Assembly (NCBI RefSeq): GCF_014698045.1
Contig: NZ_JACJSE010000034.1
Location: 1-64,000 of the forward strand
Direction: 5' to 3'
DNA length: 64,000 bases
Source of the DNA: Aulosira sp. FACHB-615
Lineage (GTDB): Bacteria; Cyanobacteriota; Cyanobacteriia; Cyanobacteriales; Nostocaceae
The position numbers and the translations under genes are program-made. Below are positions 26,330 to 35,105 of the stretch, in pieces. Numbering within the stretch: the stretch's first letter is position 1; every line of letters starts with the position of its first letter. Under the pieces are notes generated by a model. The model ran no database searches. It saw only the letters and a program-made list of their open reading frames with translations, and was not told the origin of the DNA.

Positions 26330-26602
26330 ATGAATATTATTGCTTGGATTATCTTAGGTTTGATTGCTGGAGCCATTGCTAAAGCTATTTATCCCGGCCG
26401 TCAAGGTGGTGGTATTTTGGCAACTATGGTTTTAGGAATCATCGGTGCTTTAATTGGCGGAACTCTGGTTACACTGTTAGAAACTGGCAGGTTCCAATTT
26501 ACTGCGGCAACCCTGAGTATTCCGGGGGTAATTGTTGCCATTATTGGTGCAATTATCGCTATTTTCATCTGGAGTTTACTTACTAATCGCCCCAGTTATT
26601 AA
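26330..26602 (+). CDS. GlsB/YeaQ/YmgE family small membrane protein
   Basis: The 90-residue protein has three hydrophobic segments and the family's glycine pattern: IAWIILGLIAGAIAKAIYPG, ILATMVLGIIGALIGG and PGVIVAIIGAIIAIFIW. The family is connected with general stress responses; the mechanism is unknown. A strong terminator lies 57 bases downstream, so it is monocistronic. Confidence 0.88.
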   Translation: MNIIAWIILGLIAGAIAKAIYPGRQGGGILATMVLGIIGALIGGTLVTLLETGRFQFTAATLSIPGVIVAIIGAIIAIFIWSLLTNRPSY

Positions 26603-26658
26603 TTGAATCAAAAATTATGGTTAGGCTGATTTTGTCGTTACAATCAATCATAAATATC

Positions 26659-26692
26659 AAAAACTCCACTTTGAATCAAAGTGGAGTTTTTT
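26659..26692 (+). terminator. Strong rho-independent-type terminator
   Basis: AACTCCACTTTG pairs with CAAAGTGGAGTT around an AAT loop, with an A-run on the 5' side and six T on the 3' side. It ends the GlsB-type gene and could act in both directions. Confidence 0.85.
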
Positions 26693-26815
26693 GTATAAAA
26701 ATGAAAGCAGAAAACTACAATTATTGCCTTAGTTTTATGACTGAAGATAGTATTGATGACTCAAAGCCTTGAATCTACTAACTTTCTCCTCAGCACTCAG
26801 AACTTTACTTTCTAT

Positions 26816-26998
26816 TTAGTCTATAGCTTTTTTAAGTTCATCTTTGATGTTTTCTGTAGTGTGAATTACCTTCGCTGCCGCTTGTTTAGCTTTACCTTCA
26901 GCCTTATCTGCGGGATTACCTGTAACTTCACCAACTACTTCCTGTACTTTACCTTCAATATTTTTAGCAGTTGCTTCAATGCGATTTTCGATACTCAT
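26816..26998 (-). CDS. CsbD-family stress protein
   Basis: The 60-residue, highly charged protein matches CsbD: it begins MSIENRIEATAKNIEGKVQE and contains VVGEVTGNPADKAEGKAKQA. CsbD proteins are small, hydrophilic and induced by general stress; the molecular role is unknown. It is convergent with the GlsB-type stress gene. An AT-rich stretch lies upstream without an evident AGGAGG. Confidence 0.88.
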   Translation of the reverse strand: MSIENRIEATAKNIEGKVQEVVGEVTGNPADKAEGKAKQAAAKVIHTTENIKDELKKAID

Positions 26999-27322
26999 AT
27001 TTTTTACCTTGACTATTTGTGAACTTAAAAAAAAATATCAGGATTTTCAGTTTTGATGTATCTATCAAGTGATATAACAATTAATTATTATTAATATCTT
27101 TAGATAGATATACGAAAATAATTTACACAGGGTTGTCTGTTGAGAATGGGTATAAAGGTTTTGGCTCACCTACACTTTTATACTCCTGCGCCCTATGTCA
27201 AACTCTTCACTATGTAACTTCTGATAATGATGAATCTTAGAGGATTGGTTCTCAGCTTGGACTGACAGAAAGTCGCCGAGAGTGAAATACTAATCCTGCG
27301 GATGTCTTATAGCTCAAGGTAG
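26999..27322. other. Intergenic region, no gene seen
   Basis: This 324-bp spacer separates the divergent CsbD and CBS-type genes. It is AT-rich at its left end. I see no conserved RNA, no long hairpin and no plausible small gene. Confidence 0.45.
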
Positions 27323-28120
27323 ATGAAACACCTAAAATCGCGATCGCAAGACCTGCGGAGTTTGTTTGAGAACAACATTACAATCGAGTATGTAGCAGAA
27401 CCTCTGAAAGCTGTGTCCTCCCAAGCAGAGGTAGTAGAGGTATTGCAGTGGATGGAAGCACAGGATTTTGATGTGGTCGGTATTGAAACGGGAGATAATA
27501 TCACTGGTTATATTGAACGCTCTTGTTTAATCCAAGCAAAATCGGGTAAATGCGGCGACTACCAACGGGTGTTTCATTCCCAAGAACTTATAGCCATCTC
27601 CACGCCACTGATGAAGTTATTACCGATTTTGCGGCAAACTCCTCGCTTATTTGTCTTAGATTGCAATCAAGTTAGTGGAATTGTGACTTGTGGCGACTTA
27701 CAAAAAGCACCAGTGCGAATGCTACTATTTGGCTTGGTCACACTGCTAGAAATGAACTTACTGCGACTGGTGCGGCTTTATTATCCCCAAGATTCCTGGC
27801 AAAAATTCCTCAAACCAGAACGGGTAGAAATCGCCAAACGGCTGTGGCGAGAAAGTCAAGAAAGAAACGAAGCCACAGATTTGTTAGATTATCTCCAGTT
27901 TTGTGACAAACGAGAATTAGTGTTAAATCAACCAGAACTGCTGGAACAACTAGAATTAAAGTCAAAACGATTTGGTGAACGCTTCCTTAAATCTGCCGAA
28001 CAATTACGCAACCGACTAGCACACGCGCAAAATTTAGTCACTGGTTCTTCTTGGAAAGATTTAATTTCTCTTGCAGAAGCGATGGAAAAGTTATTAATTC
28101 GTTGTGAAGAAATAGAGTAA
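27323..28120 (+). CDS. CBS-domain protein with C-terminal HEPN-like domain
   Basis: The N-terminal half (about 20-130) resembles a CBS pair, with IEYVAEPLKAVSSQAEVVEVL, FDVVGIETGDNITGYIER and LFVLDCNQVSGIVTCGDLQ. CBS pairs sense adenine nucleotides. The C-terminal half is all-helical and ends with RNRLAH (229-234), an R-x4-H motif typical of HEPN ribonucleases, preceded by a long helix. The combination suggests a nucleotide-controlled RNase, but the R-x4-H reading rests on one motif. No antitoxin-like partner lies next to it. The 265-residue product has no signal or membrane segment. Confidence 0.65.
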   Translation: MKHLKSRSQDLRSLFENNITIEYVAEPLKAVSSQAEVVEVLQWMEAQDFDVVGIETGDNITGYIERSCLIQAKSGKCGDYQRVFHSQELIAISTPLMKLLPILRQTPRLFVLDCNQVSGIVTCGDLQKAPVRMLLFGLVTLLEMNLLRLVRLYYPQDSWQKFLKPERVEIAKRLWRESQERNEATDLLDYLQFCDKRELVLNQPELLEQLELKSKRFGERFLKSAEQLRNRLAHAQNLVTGSSWKDLISLAEAMEKLLIRCEEIE

Positions 28121-28224
28121 TTCTGAACTTCAGTTAATTGTTTAAAAAACGAAAAATTAAGTTTTTAGCCCAGGGTGTAAGGGCAAAATCAAGTCAAAAG
28201 TCAAAAATTCTATTACTTGTGAAT

Positions 28225-28325
28225 TTTGACCTCTCCGTAGGGGTGTAGGTATTCAAAACCCCTACACCCCATACCCCTTCACCCTTACACCCAATCTCCA
28301 CAGACAATTTTGGTGCGTAAGTCCT
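28225..28325. repeat. C/G-rich dispersed repeat with MITE end
   Basis: GGGGTGTAGGTATTCAAAAC is followed by CCCTACACCCC, CACCCTTACACCCAATCTCC and the element end TGCGTAAGTCCT at 28314-28325. The right half matches the inverse of 46763-46810. A matching left end was not found, so the element is probably truncated or divergent. Confidence 0.6.
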
Positions 28326-28327
28326 AG

Positions 28328-30286
28328 TTACTTGTCTATCTGCAAGTAAATTTTCAAGGCTTCATTGACGATTTCTGTCATTGATTTACCTTGACTGGTA
28401 GCAGTTTCCTTTAACTTGCTGTAAACCTCATCATAAAGGCTAATGCGGGGACGGGATCGGCTGGGTGCAGCTTTCTTTTTAGCTGGTGCTGAAGTTTCTG
28501 CGGTGGTGACGGCAACAGTTTCCGGCTGATACTGTGCTGAAAATTCACGAATAGCATCAAAACCAACCCGTGAGCAAAAATCGCCAAAGCTTTCTTCTGC
28601 TTGGCGTGATTTCTTGAAGAAAACAAAAATCGGCTCTAAAAAGCTTTCAATGTCGTTGTGGTGCAACTTTTCGACTATTGGTTGAGCTAATCTTGTTTGA
28701 TGTGGTGAACCGCCCAACCAAACTTGATAAGATTCTGGCGCACTACCAACAAAACCTAATTCTGCCATGTAAGGACGAGCGCAACCATTAGGACAACCTG
28801 TCATTCTGATGACAAAATGCTCTTCTGGTAAACCAAATTTATCTAATAACGCCCGGACTCGTTCTAAAATTCCTGGTATTGCTCGTTCTGATTCGGTAAT
28901 AGCCAAGCCGCAGGTAGGCAAAGCTGGACAAGCCATTGCATAGCGGAACAGTGGTTCAATTTTACCGGGGTCAGAGACAACACCGCAACGGTCAAGAATT
29001 TCTTGAATGGCTGCTTGATTTTTTGGGGCAATGTCGCAGAAAATCAGGTTTTGGTGGGGTGTTAAGCGGATAGGTAGGTGAAACTGTTCGACAATTTCCC
29101 GCAAGGCGGTTTTGAGTTGCAACGAACCTTCATCTTTTACCCGCCCATTGTCGATGGAGATACCTAAAAATAACTTGCCATCGCCTTGTTCTTGCCAACC
29201 AAGGAAATCTTCATACTTAAATTCTGGCAGTGGTTTAAAGGGGGCGACTGATTTACCAAAATATTCCTCAACTTTGGCGCGGAATTTATCTACACCCCAA
29301 TCATTGATTAAGTATTTTAAACGAGCATGGCGGCGGTCAGTGCGATCGCCATAATCTCTCTGAGTCGCCACAATTGCCTTGACAATTTCGTAAACATCTG
29401 CTTTATCTACATAGCAAATCGGGTCTGCTAACCTGGCAAATGTTTCTTCTTTATTGTGGGTTCTGCCTAAACCGCCACCAGCAAAGACATTAAATCCTTC
29501 TAGTTCGCCTTGAGCATTGGTAATAACTACCAAAGTCAAATCTTGGGAATATAAATCAATAGAATTATCCCCCGGTACTGTCACGCTAACTTTGAATTTG
29601 CGTGGCATATAGTAAGTACCATACAGAGGTTCTTCACTGTCAGTAAAAGTTGTGCCGCTACCATTACTTTGCCGCGCCGCTTTCACCTCTGGATTTTCTT
29701 CTGCACTGATAGCTTTTTCGCCATCTAGCCAAATTTCGTAATAAGCACCAGTTTGAGGGGACAGTAAATCAGCAATGTTTTGGGCATATTCCCAAGCATA
29801 CTGATAATCAGCACGATTTTTGAAAGGTACTGGTGGAGCCATAACGTTGCGGTTAATATCTCCACAAGCGCCCAAAGTCGAACCTAGATTTTTAACAATA
29901 GTCGCAATGGCAGCCTTGAGATTTTTCTTTAAGATGCCATGCACTTGGAAACCTTGACGAGTGGTAGCCCTTAATGTGTGGTTGCCATATTCATCAGCCA
30001 GCTTATCTAAAGCCAAATATAATTGCGGCGGTACAAACCCCCCTGGGTTCTTTGTCCGCAGCATAAATTGGTAATCTTTCTCCTGCCCCTTGACGCGATT
30101 ATCGCGGTTATCCTGCTGGTAGGAGCCATGAAACTTGAGGATTTGGATCGCGTCTTCACTAAAGTGAGCCGTATCCTCAAGGATCTGCGTTGCTACAGGT
30201 TCACGCAAAAAATTACTATTTTCTTTGATGCCTTCTACTTTTGAGGGCTTACGGTTGGCAAGTGGTGGAGGAGCAGATTTAACCAT
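28328..30286 (-). CDS. sir: Ferredoxin-sulfite reductase with RHH-like C-terminal tail
   Basis: Sir reduces sulfite to sulfide for cysteine synthesis, using ferredoxin. The siroheme/4Fe-4S ligands are Cys453 and Cys459 (CPALPTC) and Cys498 and Cys502 (CPNGC). TGCPNGCARPYMAELG is the sulfite-type signature, rather than the nitrite-reductase form. The core ends near residue 590. A basic linker (PAKKKAAPSRSRPR) and about 38 residues follow that look like a ribbon-helix-helix DNA-binding unit (SLYDEVYSKLKETATSQG, then SMTEIVNEALKIYLQ). Total length is 652 residues. The start at 30286 is the only reasonable one. It is monocistronic by position. Confidence 0.92.
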   Translation of the reverse strand: MVKSAPPPLANRKPSKVEGIKENSNFLREPVATQILEDTAHFSEDAIQILKFHGSYQQDNRDNRVKGQEKDYQFMLRTKNPGGFVPPQLYLALDKLADEYGNHTLRATTRQGFQVHGILKKNLKAAIATIVKNLGSTLGACGDINRNVMAPPVPFKNRADYQYAWEYAQNIADLLSPQTGAYYEIWLDGEKAISAEENPEVKAARQSNGSGTTFTDSEEPLYGTYYMPRKFKVSVTVPGDNSIDLYSQDLTLVVITNAQGELEGFNVFAGGGLGRTHNKEETFARLADPICYVDKADVYEIVKAIVATQRDYGDRTDRRHARLKYLINDWGVDKFRAKVEEYFGKSVAPFKPLPEFKYEDFLGWQEQGDGKLFLGISIDNGRVKDEGSLQLKTALREIVEQFHLPIRLTPHQNLIFCDIAPKNQAAIQEILDRCGVVSDPGKIEPLFRYAMACPALPTCGLAITESERAIPGILERVRALLDKFGLPEEHFVIRMTGCPNGCARPYMAELGFVGSAPESYQVWLGGSPHQTRLAQPIVEKLHHNDIESFLEPIFVFFKKSRQAEESFGDFCSRVGFDAIREFSAQYQPETVAVTTAETSAPAKKKAAPSRSRPRISLYDEVYSKLKETATSQGKSMTEIVNEALKIYLQIDK

Positions 30287-30826
30287 GAGAGTTGTATAGT
30301 ATTCTCAATAAAGCAGGGATGAAACCCAAGACTAAGTTTTTGGCTCAGTGATTCCCGGTAATTCGGTCGGAAATATGAGGAATACGACAATTGTAACACG
30401 GCGAAAAGCCGGCTTTGTCGATAGTTTTACACTTAACAAAACCAGCATATAGAAGTAGGTGGTATAAATCAACTTTAAGTTTGTTGGTTTTCGCTGACTT
30501 TTACGGATAAAGTCTGATATTCCCTCAACCTGCAAAGTTCAACAACAACATTCACCATGTTGAATTGGAATTATCCCAACATCCTTAAGTATGAGTTGAT
30601 AGCTAATAAATCTTTATTTTCTAACATTTGTAAATGTTAGAATTGCTCACCAAGATTACATCTATTGAAAAATTAACTTCTCACTTCCGAGAGAGTTATG
30701 GGATTAATATTTGATTTGGGAAAAAAATCAGTACACCAAGAGCAGGCTTCTTTCCTACTCCCTACGCCCCATTCCCTACTCTCTGCTTACACAACTAGAT
30801 TCAGGAATCAAACCATATTCCTATAG
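30287..30826. other. Intergenic region upstream of sir, no gene seen
   Basis: This 540-bp spacer lies between the 3' end of the outer-membrane-like gene and sir. It holds a perfect inverted repeat at 30619-30642 and a short CGGCGAAAAGCCGG element near 30400. I see no supported gene. Confidence 0.5.
30619..30642. promoter_or_regulatory. Perfect 11-bp inverted repeat, possible operator
   Basis: TTCTAACATTT (30619-30629) and AAATGTTAGAA (30632-30642) are exact complements separated by GT. There is no T-tail, so a dimeric regulator site is as likely as a terminator. It is about 330 bases before sir and 185 bases after the end of the next gene. The cognate protein is unknown. Confidence 0.45.
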
Positions 30827-31363
30827 TTATTTAAAACGATAGCCAATACCACCGTTGATGCTAACAGCAGAAGCCGGACTATCTTGATAAGCTCGTAGTC
30901 CAACTTTGGCATTTGTGTAAATCAAGAAATTATTCGCCACTTCTGATTCGACACCAGCACCCAGCACGACAGCATCTCTATTACCTAAAGGACTGGGTGA
31001 ACCATCTTTTTCAACAAAAGAATAACCACCAGTGACATAAGCATTAGTTCTATTAGCAATAGGCACGTCTACGGAAAGTTCTGGGATGATAGCACTCGTC
31101 TTATCACTCCAAAGCACATTACCCCGTGCAGAAACTGGAAGGCTGCCTAATTTGACTCTACCTGTGAGATTACCACCAACGTTAGCTGCATCGTTGTTGA
31201 GTCCGCCATTAGTCACGCCTGCTGCCACACCAGCACCAATGTAACTAGCATCAGTTCCTTTTTTATCTTGAGCCGCAGCTTGTCCTGCATTCATCATCAA
31301 AGGTGCAATAACTAAAGAAGACAATGCTGAAATTGCTACGAACGACCGAAGTAAACCTTTCAT
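30827..31363 (-). CDS. Exported outer-membrane-like beta-barrel protein
   Basis: The 178-residue protein has a signal peptide (GLLRSFVAISALSSLVIAPL, ending AAAQ), then alternating strands such as ASYIGAGVAAGVTN, LTGRVKLGSLPVSARGNVLW, TNAYVTGGYSFVE, FLIYTNAKVGLRAY and a terminal SINGGIGYRFK. The aromatic-ending last strand and alternating pattern suggest a small beta-barrel of about eight strands. I chose ATG 31363 because the upstream in-frame codon at 31375 is TTG. No family name is certain. Confidence 0.7.
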   Translation of the reverse strand: MKGLLRSFVAISALSSLVIAPLMMNAGQAAAQDKKGTDASYIGAGVAAGVTNGGLNNDAANVGGNLTGRVKLGSLPVSARGNVLWSDKTSAIIPELSVDVPIANRTNAYVTGGYSFVEKDGSPSPLGNRDAVVLGAGVESEVANNFLIYTNAKVGLRAYQDSPASAVSINGGIGYRFK

Positions 31364-31986
31364 AATTTTGTTCAATTTTGTGAATTTTTACTGTTATTTA
31401 CTAGGTCGTAAATTGTGTACGAAAGTTCCGAATAATTTTTAATCTCTAGAAAAAGGTTGTTACGATTGATGCCCAAAAGCTGATAGTAGATTTACTATTT
31501 TAGCTTGCATAAAATTTGCCAATATTCGCAGCAAGATTTATTTCAACCGGAACTTTTGTGAGTAGTCGCTTAAAAAACTGGCACAGAAACGCAAGAAAAG
31601 TTAATTTTTTCTTACATGACTGATGCAATCAAAATTGATAATTTTGTAATTTCTCCTAATCCCGGATTTCTCACCACACCTTTCAAAGCCTGTGCAGGGG
31701 AGCAGGGGAGCAGGGGAGCAGGGGAGAATGAAGGTACTCTCTCCCCTGCCCCTCCGCACCTCTGCCCCTCTGCCCCATCAAACGCCTGAAGCTTGTGAGA
31801 AATGCGGGCTAATGCCTAATAATTGCTTGTAGCAGTAATAGCAATAAGCTATGGCAGAAATATATAAAGTAAATTCAGCAGAATTCAGTACCCAGAGGCG
31901 ATTATCAGGGTTGAGTGTGATTTATGGATATTGGGCTGCTTGTGTTCTGGCTGTGAAATTTTGGCAATTTTCGTGGAGATGGCATA
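31364..31986. other. Intergenic region with G/C-rich repeat
   Basis: This 623-bp divergent spacer holds the dispersed repeat at 31695-31776 and otherwise AT-rich DNA. An open frame at 31851-32039 overlaps the next gene and lacks family features, so it is not called. Confidence 0.5.
31695..31776 (-). repeat. G/C-rich dispersed repeat, copy B
   Basis: Tandem GCAGGGGA units are followed by GAATGAAGGTACTCTCTCCC and then CTCTGCCCC units. It is the inverse of the repeat at 3191-3262, sharing the central AATGAAGGTACTCTCTCCCC. Confidence 0.65.
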
Positions 31987-32934
31987 ATGCAAACCGCTAC
32001 ACAAACATTGTCTGGTTTGATGGGTTTATGTGTCGGTGATGCCTTGGGTGTGCCTGTGGAGTTTACAAGCCGCGCTGAACGTATGAAATTCCCTGTCACG
32101 AAGATGCTGGGTTACGGCACATGGCATCAACCGCCGGGAACTTGGTCTGATGATAGTTCCCTAACATTTTGCTTGGCAGAAAGCCTTTGTCGAGGGTATT
32201 CTTTGGATGCCATAGCTTTGTCTTTTTGGCGGTGGTATAAGCAAGCTTACTGGACTCCCAGAGGGGAAATATTTGGCATCGGACAAAGTACTCATGCGGC
32301 TATTATGCGAATTAATCAAGGGGTTCCACCTTTAGAGGCTGGGGGAACGAGCGAGATGAGTAATGGTAATGGTTCTTTGATGAGAACTTTACCGATGGCT
32401 TATTGCCATCAAACCTTAGATTTCCCGGAATTGATTTCGCGGGTGCATCAGGTGTCTTGTATTACCCATGCTCATGTGCGATCGCAAATGGCCTGCGGCA
32501 TTTATACTAGTATCGCCATTGAACTGCTGCAAGGCGCTAATTTACCCACAGCTTACACTCAAGGCTTAGAAAAAATTCAACCTATTTATTCTGCACCGCA
32601 ATTTCTGGCAGAAATACCCCATTTTGCTAGAGTATTCAGTGGTGACATTGCCAGCTTACCAATTGAAGAGATTAAATCTGGTGGCTATGTCATTGAAACC
32701 CTGGAAGCATCGTTATGGTGTTTATTAAATAGCTCATCCTATGCAGAAGCAGTATTAAAAGCTGTAAATTTGGGCGGACATACAGATACAACTGCGGCTG
32801 TCACCGGTGGGTTAGCGGGAATTTACTATGGTATTGAGGGCATACCTCAACTTTGGGTAAATCAAGTTGCTCGCAAACAAGACATTGTGAATTTAGCGAA
32901 GCGTTTTACTGCTGCTGTTTACACGCACAATTGA
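31987..32934 (+). CDS. ADP-ribosylglycohydrolase family protein
   Basis: The 315-residue, all-helical protein belongs to the DraG/ARH family, which removes ADP-ribose from proteins or nucleic acids using two Mg ions. It begins with GLMGLCVGDALGVPVEF, has the metal-binding pair TWSDDSSLT (Asp55, Asp56), NGSLMRTLPMAY, THAH near 160 and GGHTDTTAAVTGG (263-275). The usual last motif is GGDTDT; here the first Asp is His265, while Asp267 and Thr268 are kept. It may still bind one metal. It stands alone on the plus strand. Confidence 0.88.
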   Translation: MQTATQTLSGLMGLCVGDALGVPVEFTSRAERMKFPVTKMLGYGTWHQPPGTWSDDSSLTFCLAESLCRGYSLDAIALSFWRWYKQAYWTPRGEIFGIGQSTHAAIMRINQGVPPLEAGGTSEMSNGNGSLMRTLPMAYCHQTLDFPELISRVHQVSCITHAHVRSQMACGIYTSIAIELLQGANLPTAYTQGLEKIQPIYSAPQFLAEIPHFARVFSGDIASLPIEEIKSGGYVIETLEASLWCLLNSSSYAEAVLKAVNLGGHTDTTAAVTGGLAGIYYGIEGIPQLWVNQVARKQDIVNLAKRFTAAVYTHN

Positions 32935-33040
32935 GGGGTTTAGGGGTATGGGGTGTAAGGGTATAGGTGAGAAAGTAGATGTTTCAGACTATGGTTTGGT
33001 TTTTCAGTTTTTCCCTTACACCCCTATGTTTCTTGAAAGT
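32935..33040. repeat. G/C-rich inverted repeat between convergent genes
   Basis: AGGGGTATGGGGTGTAAGGG near 32942 is partly complementary to CCCTTACACCCCTATG near 33013-33028. It resembles the bodies of the repeats at 15524, 28225 and 46763 but lacks their end sequence. It may act as a bidirectional terminator. Confidence 0.5.
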
Positions 33041-33053
33041 TGATTCCGTTGTC

Positions 33054-34058
33054 TTAAAGTGCAGACAAAGAGTAGACTTGACCATCAATTAACAGGCGGG
33101 TGATGCCTTTAGCTTGGAGGTGAGTCCGTGCCTTGTGTAGCATTCTACTATCAGGAACTTTAATCACGCGATCGCGCTTTGTCGAGAAACGTTTGGCTAC
33201 GCGATGGTTATCAAATATCGGCAAAGTGCGCTGCTGAGTTTCCAGAGTTGGAATTTGCCCTAAATCACCAAAATCCTTGAGTGGTCTGGTAATTAGCTCG
33301 GCGGAACGGTCAATTACCAAATAACAAGTTCTCGGTAAATTCGCCGCCGACAATGGTAAAACTTGGACTGGTGCTTCACCTAACCTGCGTCTTGTAACTA
33401 ACGGTCTTGGCTCATCAAAGTAATCGTCATCCTCCTCGTAATCATCATCATCTAAATCGTCATCATCTAAATCATCGTCTAGATCATCTAAATCTTCAGA
33501 CTCATCGAGCAGTTCTTCGCCCAGAATATCGGCAAAAGCCACAACTTTGGGACGTTCCTCATCCAGTATTGGGCTAGGAATGCTGGCAATTTCTGGTGGT
33601 GGTTCTGGCGCAATGTCGGCTTTTTTCACCAATTTTGGCTTTGGTTTTTCTGTAGTTGCCGAGGAACGCCGCCGCACTCTTCTAATACCAGAATTTGAGT
33701 CTTCATCATCTTCTGGTTCTAATGCTGCTTCAATGACTGGCTCTTGTGACTTGAGCTTGGGCAATTCTATAGGCTTGCTTTCGCTCTGAGGCGGTTCAAT
33801 TTCTGGCTCTTTTGGTACCAGCAAAGGCAACTGCTCATAATTTACCTGCGCCCTACCTTCAGGAGTCCGAGCCGCGCGTTTCAACGAAACTAAGTATTCG
33901 TACTCATCCTCTGGTAAGGTACTTTTGAGCAGACGACTGATGGTTGAGTTGCTCACGTCATAACGTTCTGCTAAAGTCGAGGTCGTTTCAGCAGTTTCTC
34001 GATATAACTTAAGAATTTCTTGTTTATCTGATTCTGTTAGTTTTCTCACGGTAGACAC
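33054..34058 (-). CDS. HTH-domain protein with acidic linker, unknown role
   Basis: The N-terminal 60 residues form a transposase-like or Hin-like helix-turn-helix (ESDKQEILKLYRETAETTST, LAERYDVSNSTISRLLK). A long low-complexity middle is rich in Pro/Glu and then Asp (an Asp/Glu run at about 200-220). The C-terminal 90 residues are folded-looking and basic, with VAKRFSTKRDRVIKVPDSRM and GITRLLIDGQVYSLSAL. It is probably a cyanobacterial DNA-binding regulator. The start is uncertain: GTG 34058, TTG 34061 or GTG 34049. It begins 2-5 bases after the stop of the upstream membrane-protein gene, so the two should be cotranscribed. Confidence 0.7.
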   Translation of the reverse strand: MSTVRKLTESDKQEILKLYRETAETTSTLAERYDVSNSTISRLLKSTLPEDEYEYLVSLKRAARTPEGRAQVNYEQLPLLVPKEPEIEPPQSESKPIELPKLKSQEPVIEAALEPEDDEDSNSGIRRVRRRSSATTEKPKPKLVKKADIAPEPPPEIASIPSPILDEERPKVVAFADILGEELLDESEDLDDLDDDLDDDDLDDDDYEEDDDYFDEPRPLVTRRRLGEAPVQVLPLSAANLPRTCYLVIDRSAELITRPLKDFGDLGQIPTLETQQRTLPIFDNHRVAKRFSTKRDRVIKVPDSRMLHKARTHLQAKGITRLLIDGQVYSLSAL

Positions 34059-34063
34059 CAAAT

Positions 34064-34927
34064 CTAAGTTCGTTTACGTCCACGCTCCCGGCGAGTCCGG
34101 CTCAATGATGCGTCATGTTCTAGGACTGCGCCCATACCAAATAACACTCCACTAAATACCCAAAACACTTCTAATATGTCTCCACTTTGATAATTATCCC
34201 CTTGAGCGAATTTAAACCACATATCTGCAATGTAAAGCGAAAATGCGGCCGCTGCAATCATTCGCCAAGATTGAGCTACTCGTCCACCCCAAAAAGCTAA
34301 GAGTAAGGTTGTCGCAATAATCAGCAACAATACATCGCTCACGATGTAAAACCAATTCAAAATTGTGGCTAGTAGTCCTGTTGGTATTTCTGTTGTTGTT
34401 TTTGGTTGCATTGAAATCCACCATGCCACCAAACTACCAAACACTCCTATGGCAGCGACAATCAGCCATTGCCATTTTTCGAGATTAATGCGTCTTGATG
34501 CCACAGCTAAAATCATGCCTACGCCCAGGGAAATATAAGTCAATACAAAAAATACATCGCCAATGGATACATCCGGTTCTTTTTTTAAAACTATTTCTGT
34601 ATAGCCAAAAAATATCCCTCCCAGGAAATAAGAAAGCATACCAATGGCAATTGCCAACCACACATTTCGACTACTGACGATTTGGGGGCTACGCCAATTC
34701 CTTAAGCATAAAATACCAGCACCCAAGTAAGCTAACGCTTCAAAAATATTTGTGCCAATTACATACCACTCGGCACGACTTTCTTCGCCGTTGGCTCCTG
34801 GAATTTTAGCACTAAATAGCAAAAAATATAATAGTGCCGCTACCGCCCAGGTAATTCCGGCCAAGATAATATTACGATTACTGAATATAGATTTAGAACG
34901 CAGAGAATTGTTGTAAGAGCTACTCAT
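34064..34927 (-). CDS. Multispanning membrane protein, conserved in cyanobacteria
   Basis: The 287-residue protein has about eight hydrophobic helices (for example NIILAGITWAVAALLYFLLF, FEALAYLGAGILCL, VWLAIAIGMLSYFLGGIFFG, VFFVLTYISLGVGMILAVA) and a very basic C terminus (SRTRRERGRKRT). I recognise no transport or enzyme motif. It is followed almost without gap by the HTH gene, which suggests a functional link between the two. Confidence 0.7.
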   Translation of the reverse strand: MSSSYNNSLRSKSIFSNRNIILAGITWAVAALLYFLLFSAKIPGANGEESRAEWYVIGTNIFEALAYLGAGILCLRNWRSPQIVSSRNVWLAIAIGMLSYFLGGIFFGYTEIVLKKEPDVSIGDVFFVLTYISLGVGMILAVASRRINLEKWQWLIVAAIGVFGSLVAWWISMQPKTTTEIPTGLLATILNWFYIVSDVLLLIIATTLLLAFWGGRVAQSWRMIAAAAFSLYIADMWFKFAQGDNYQSGDILEVFWVFSGVLFGMGAVLEHDASLSRTRRERGRKRT

Positions 34928-35105
34928 AGGGATTGACTATGTATATGCACGCTGGAAGGTTGGAAGTTTGAAGTCTGAAGGATAAAGTGAGAATTTATGG
35001 GTATGTGCCTTGGTTGCTATGGAAGCAGAAAAGCTTTTTTTGCAATAATTCAGGGTATAAGTGAGTTTTTCAGGCTTCATACTTCATAATTCATGCTTTT
35101 GCTGG

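Noticed and set aside
26753..27022. An 89-codon plus-strand frame opposite the CsbD gene.
   Set aside because: It is antisense to a recognisable CsbD protein and rich in Phe/Ser, as expected for a shadow frame.
31851..32039. A 62-codon plus-strand frame before the ADP-ribosylglycohydrolase gene.
   Set aside because: It overlaps the real gene by 53 bases in another frame, has no family features and no ribosome binding site.
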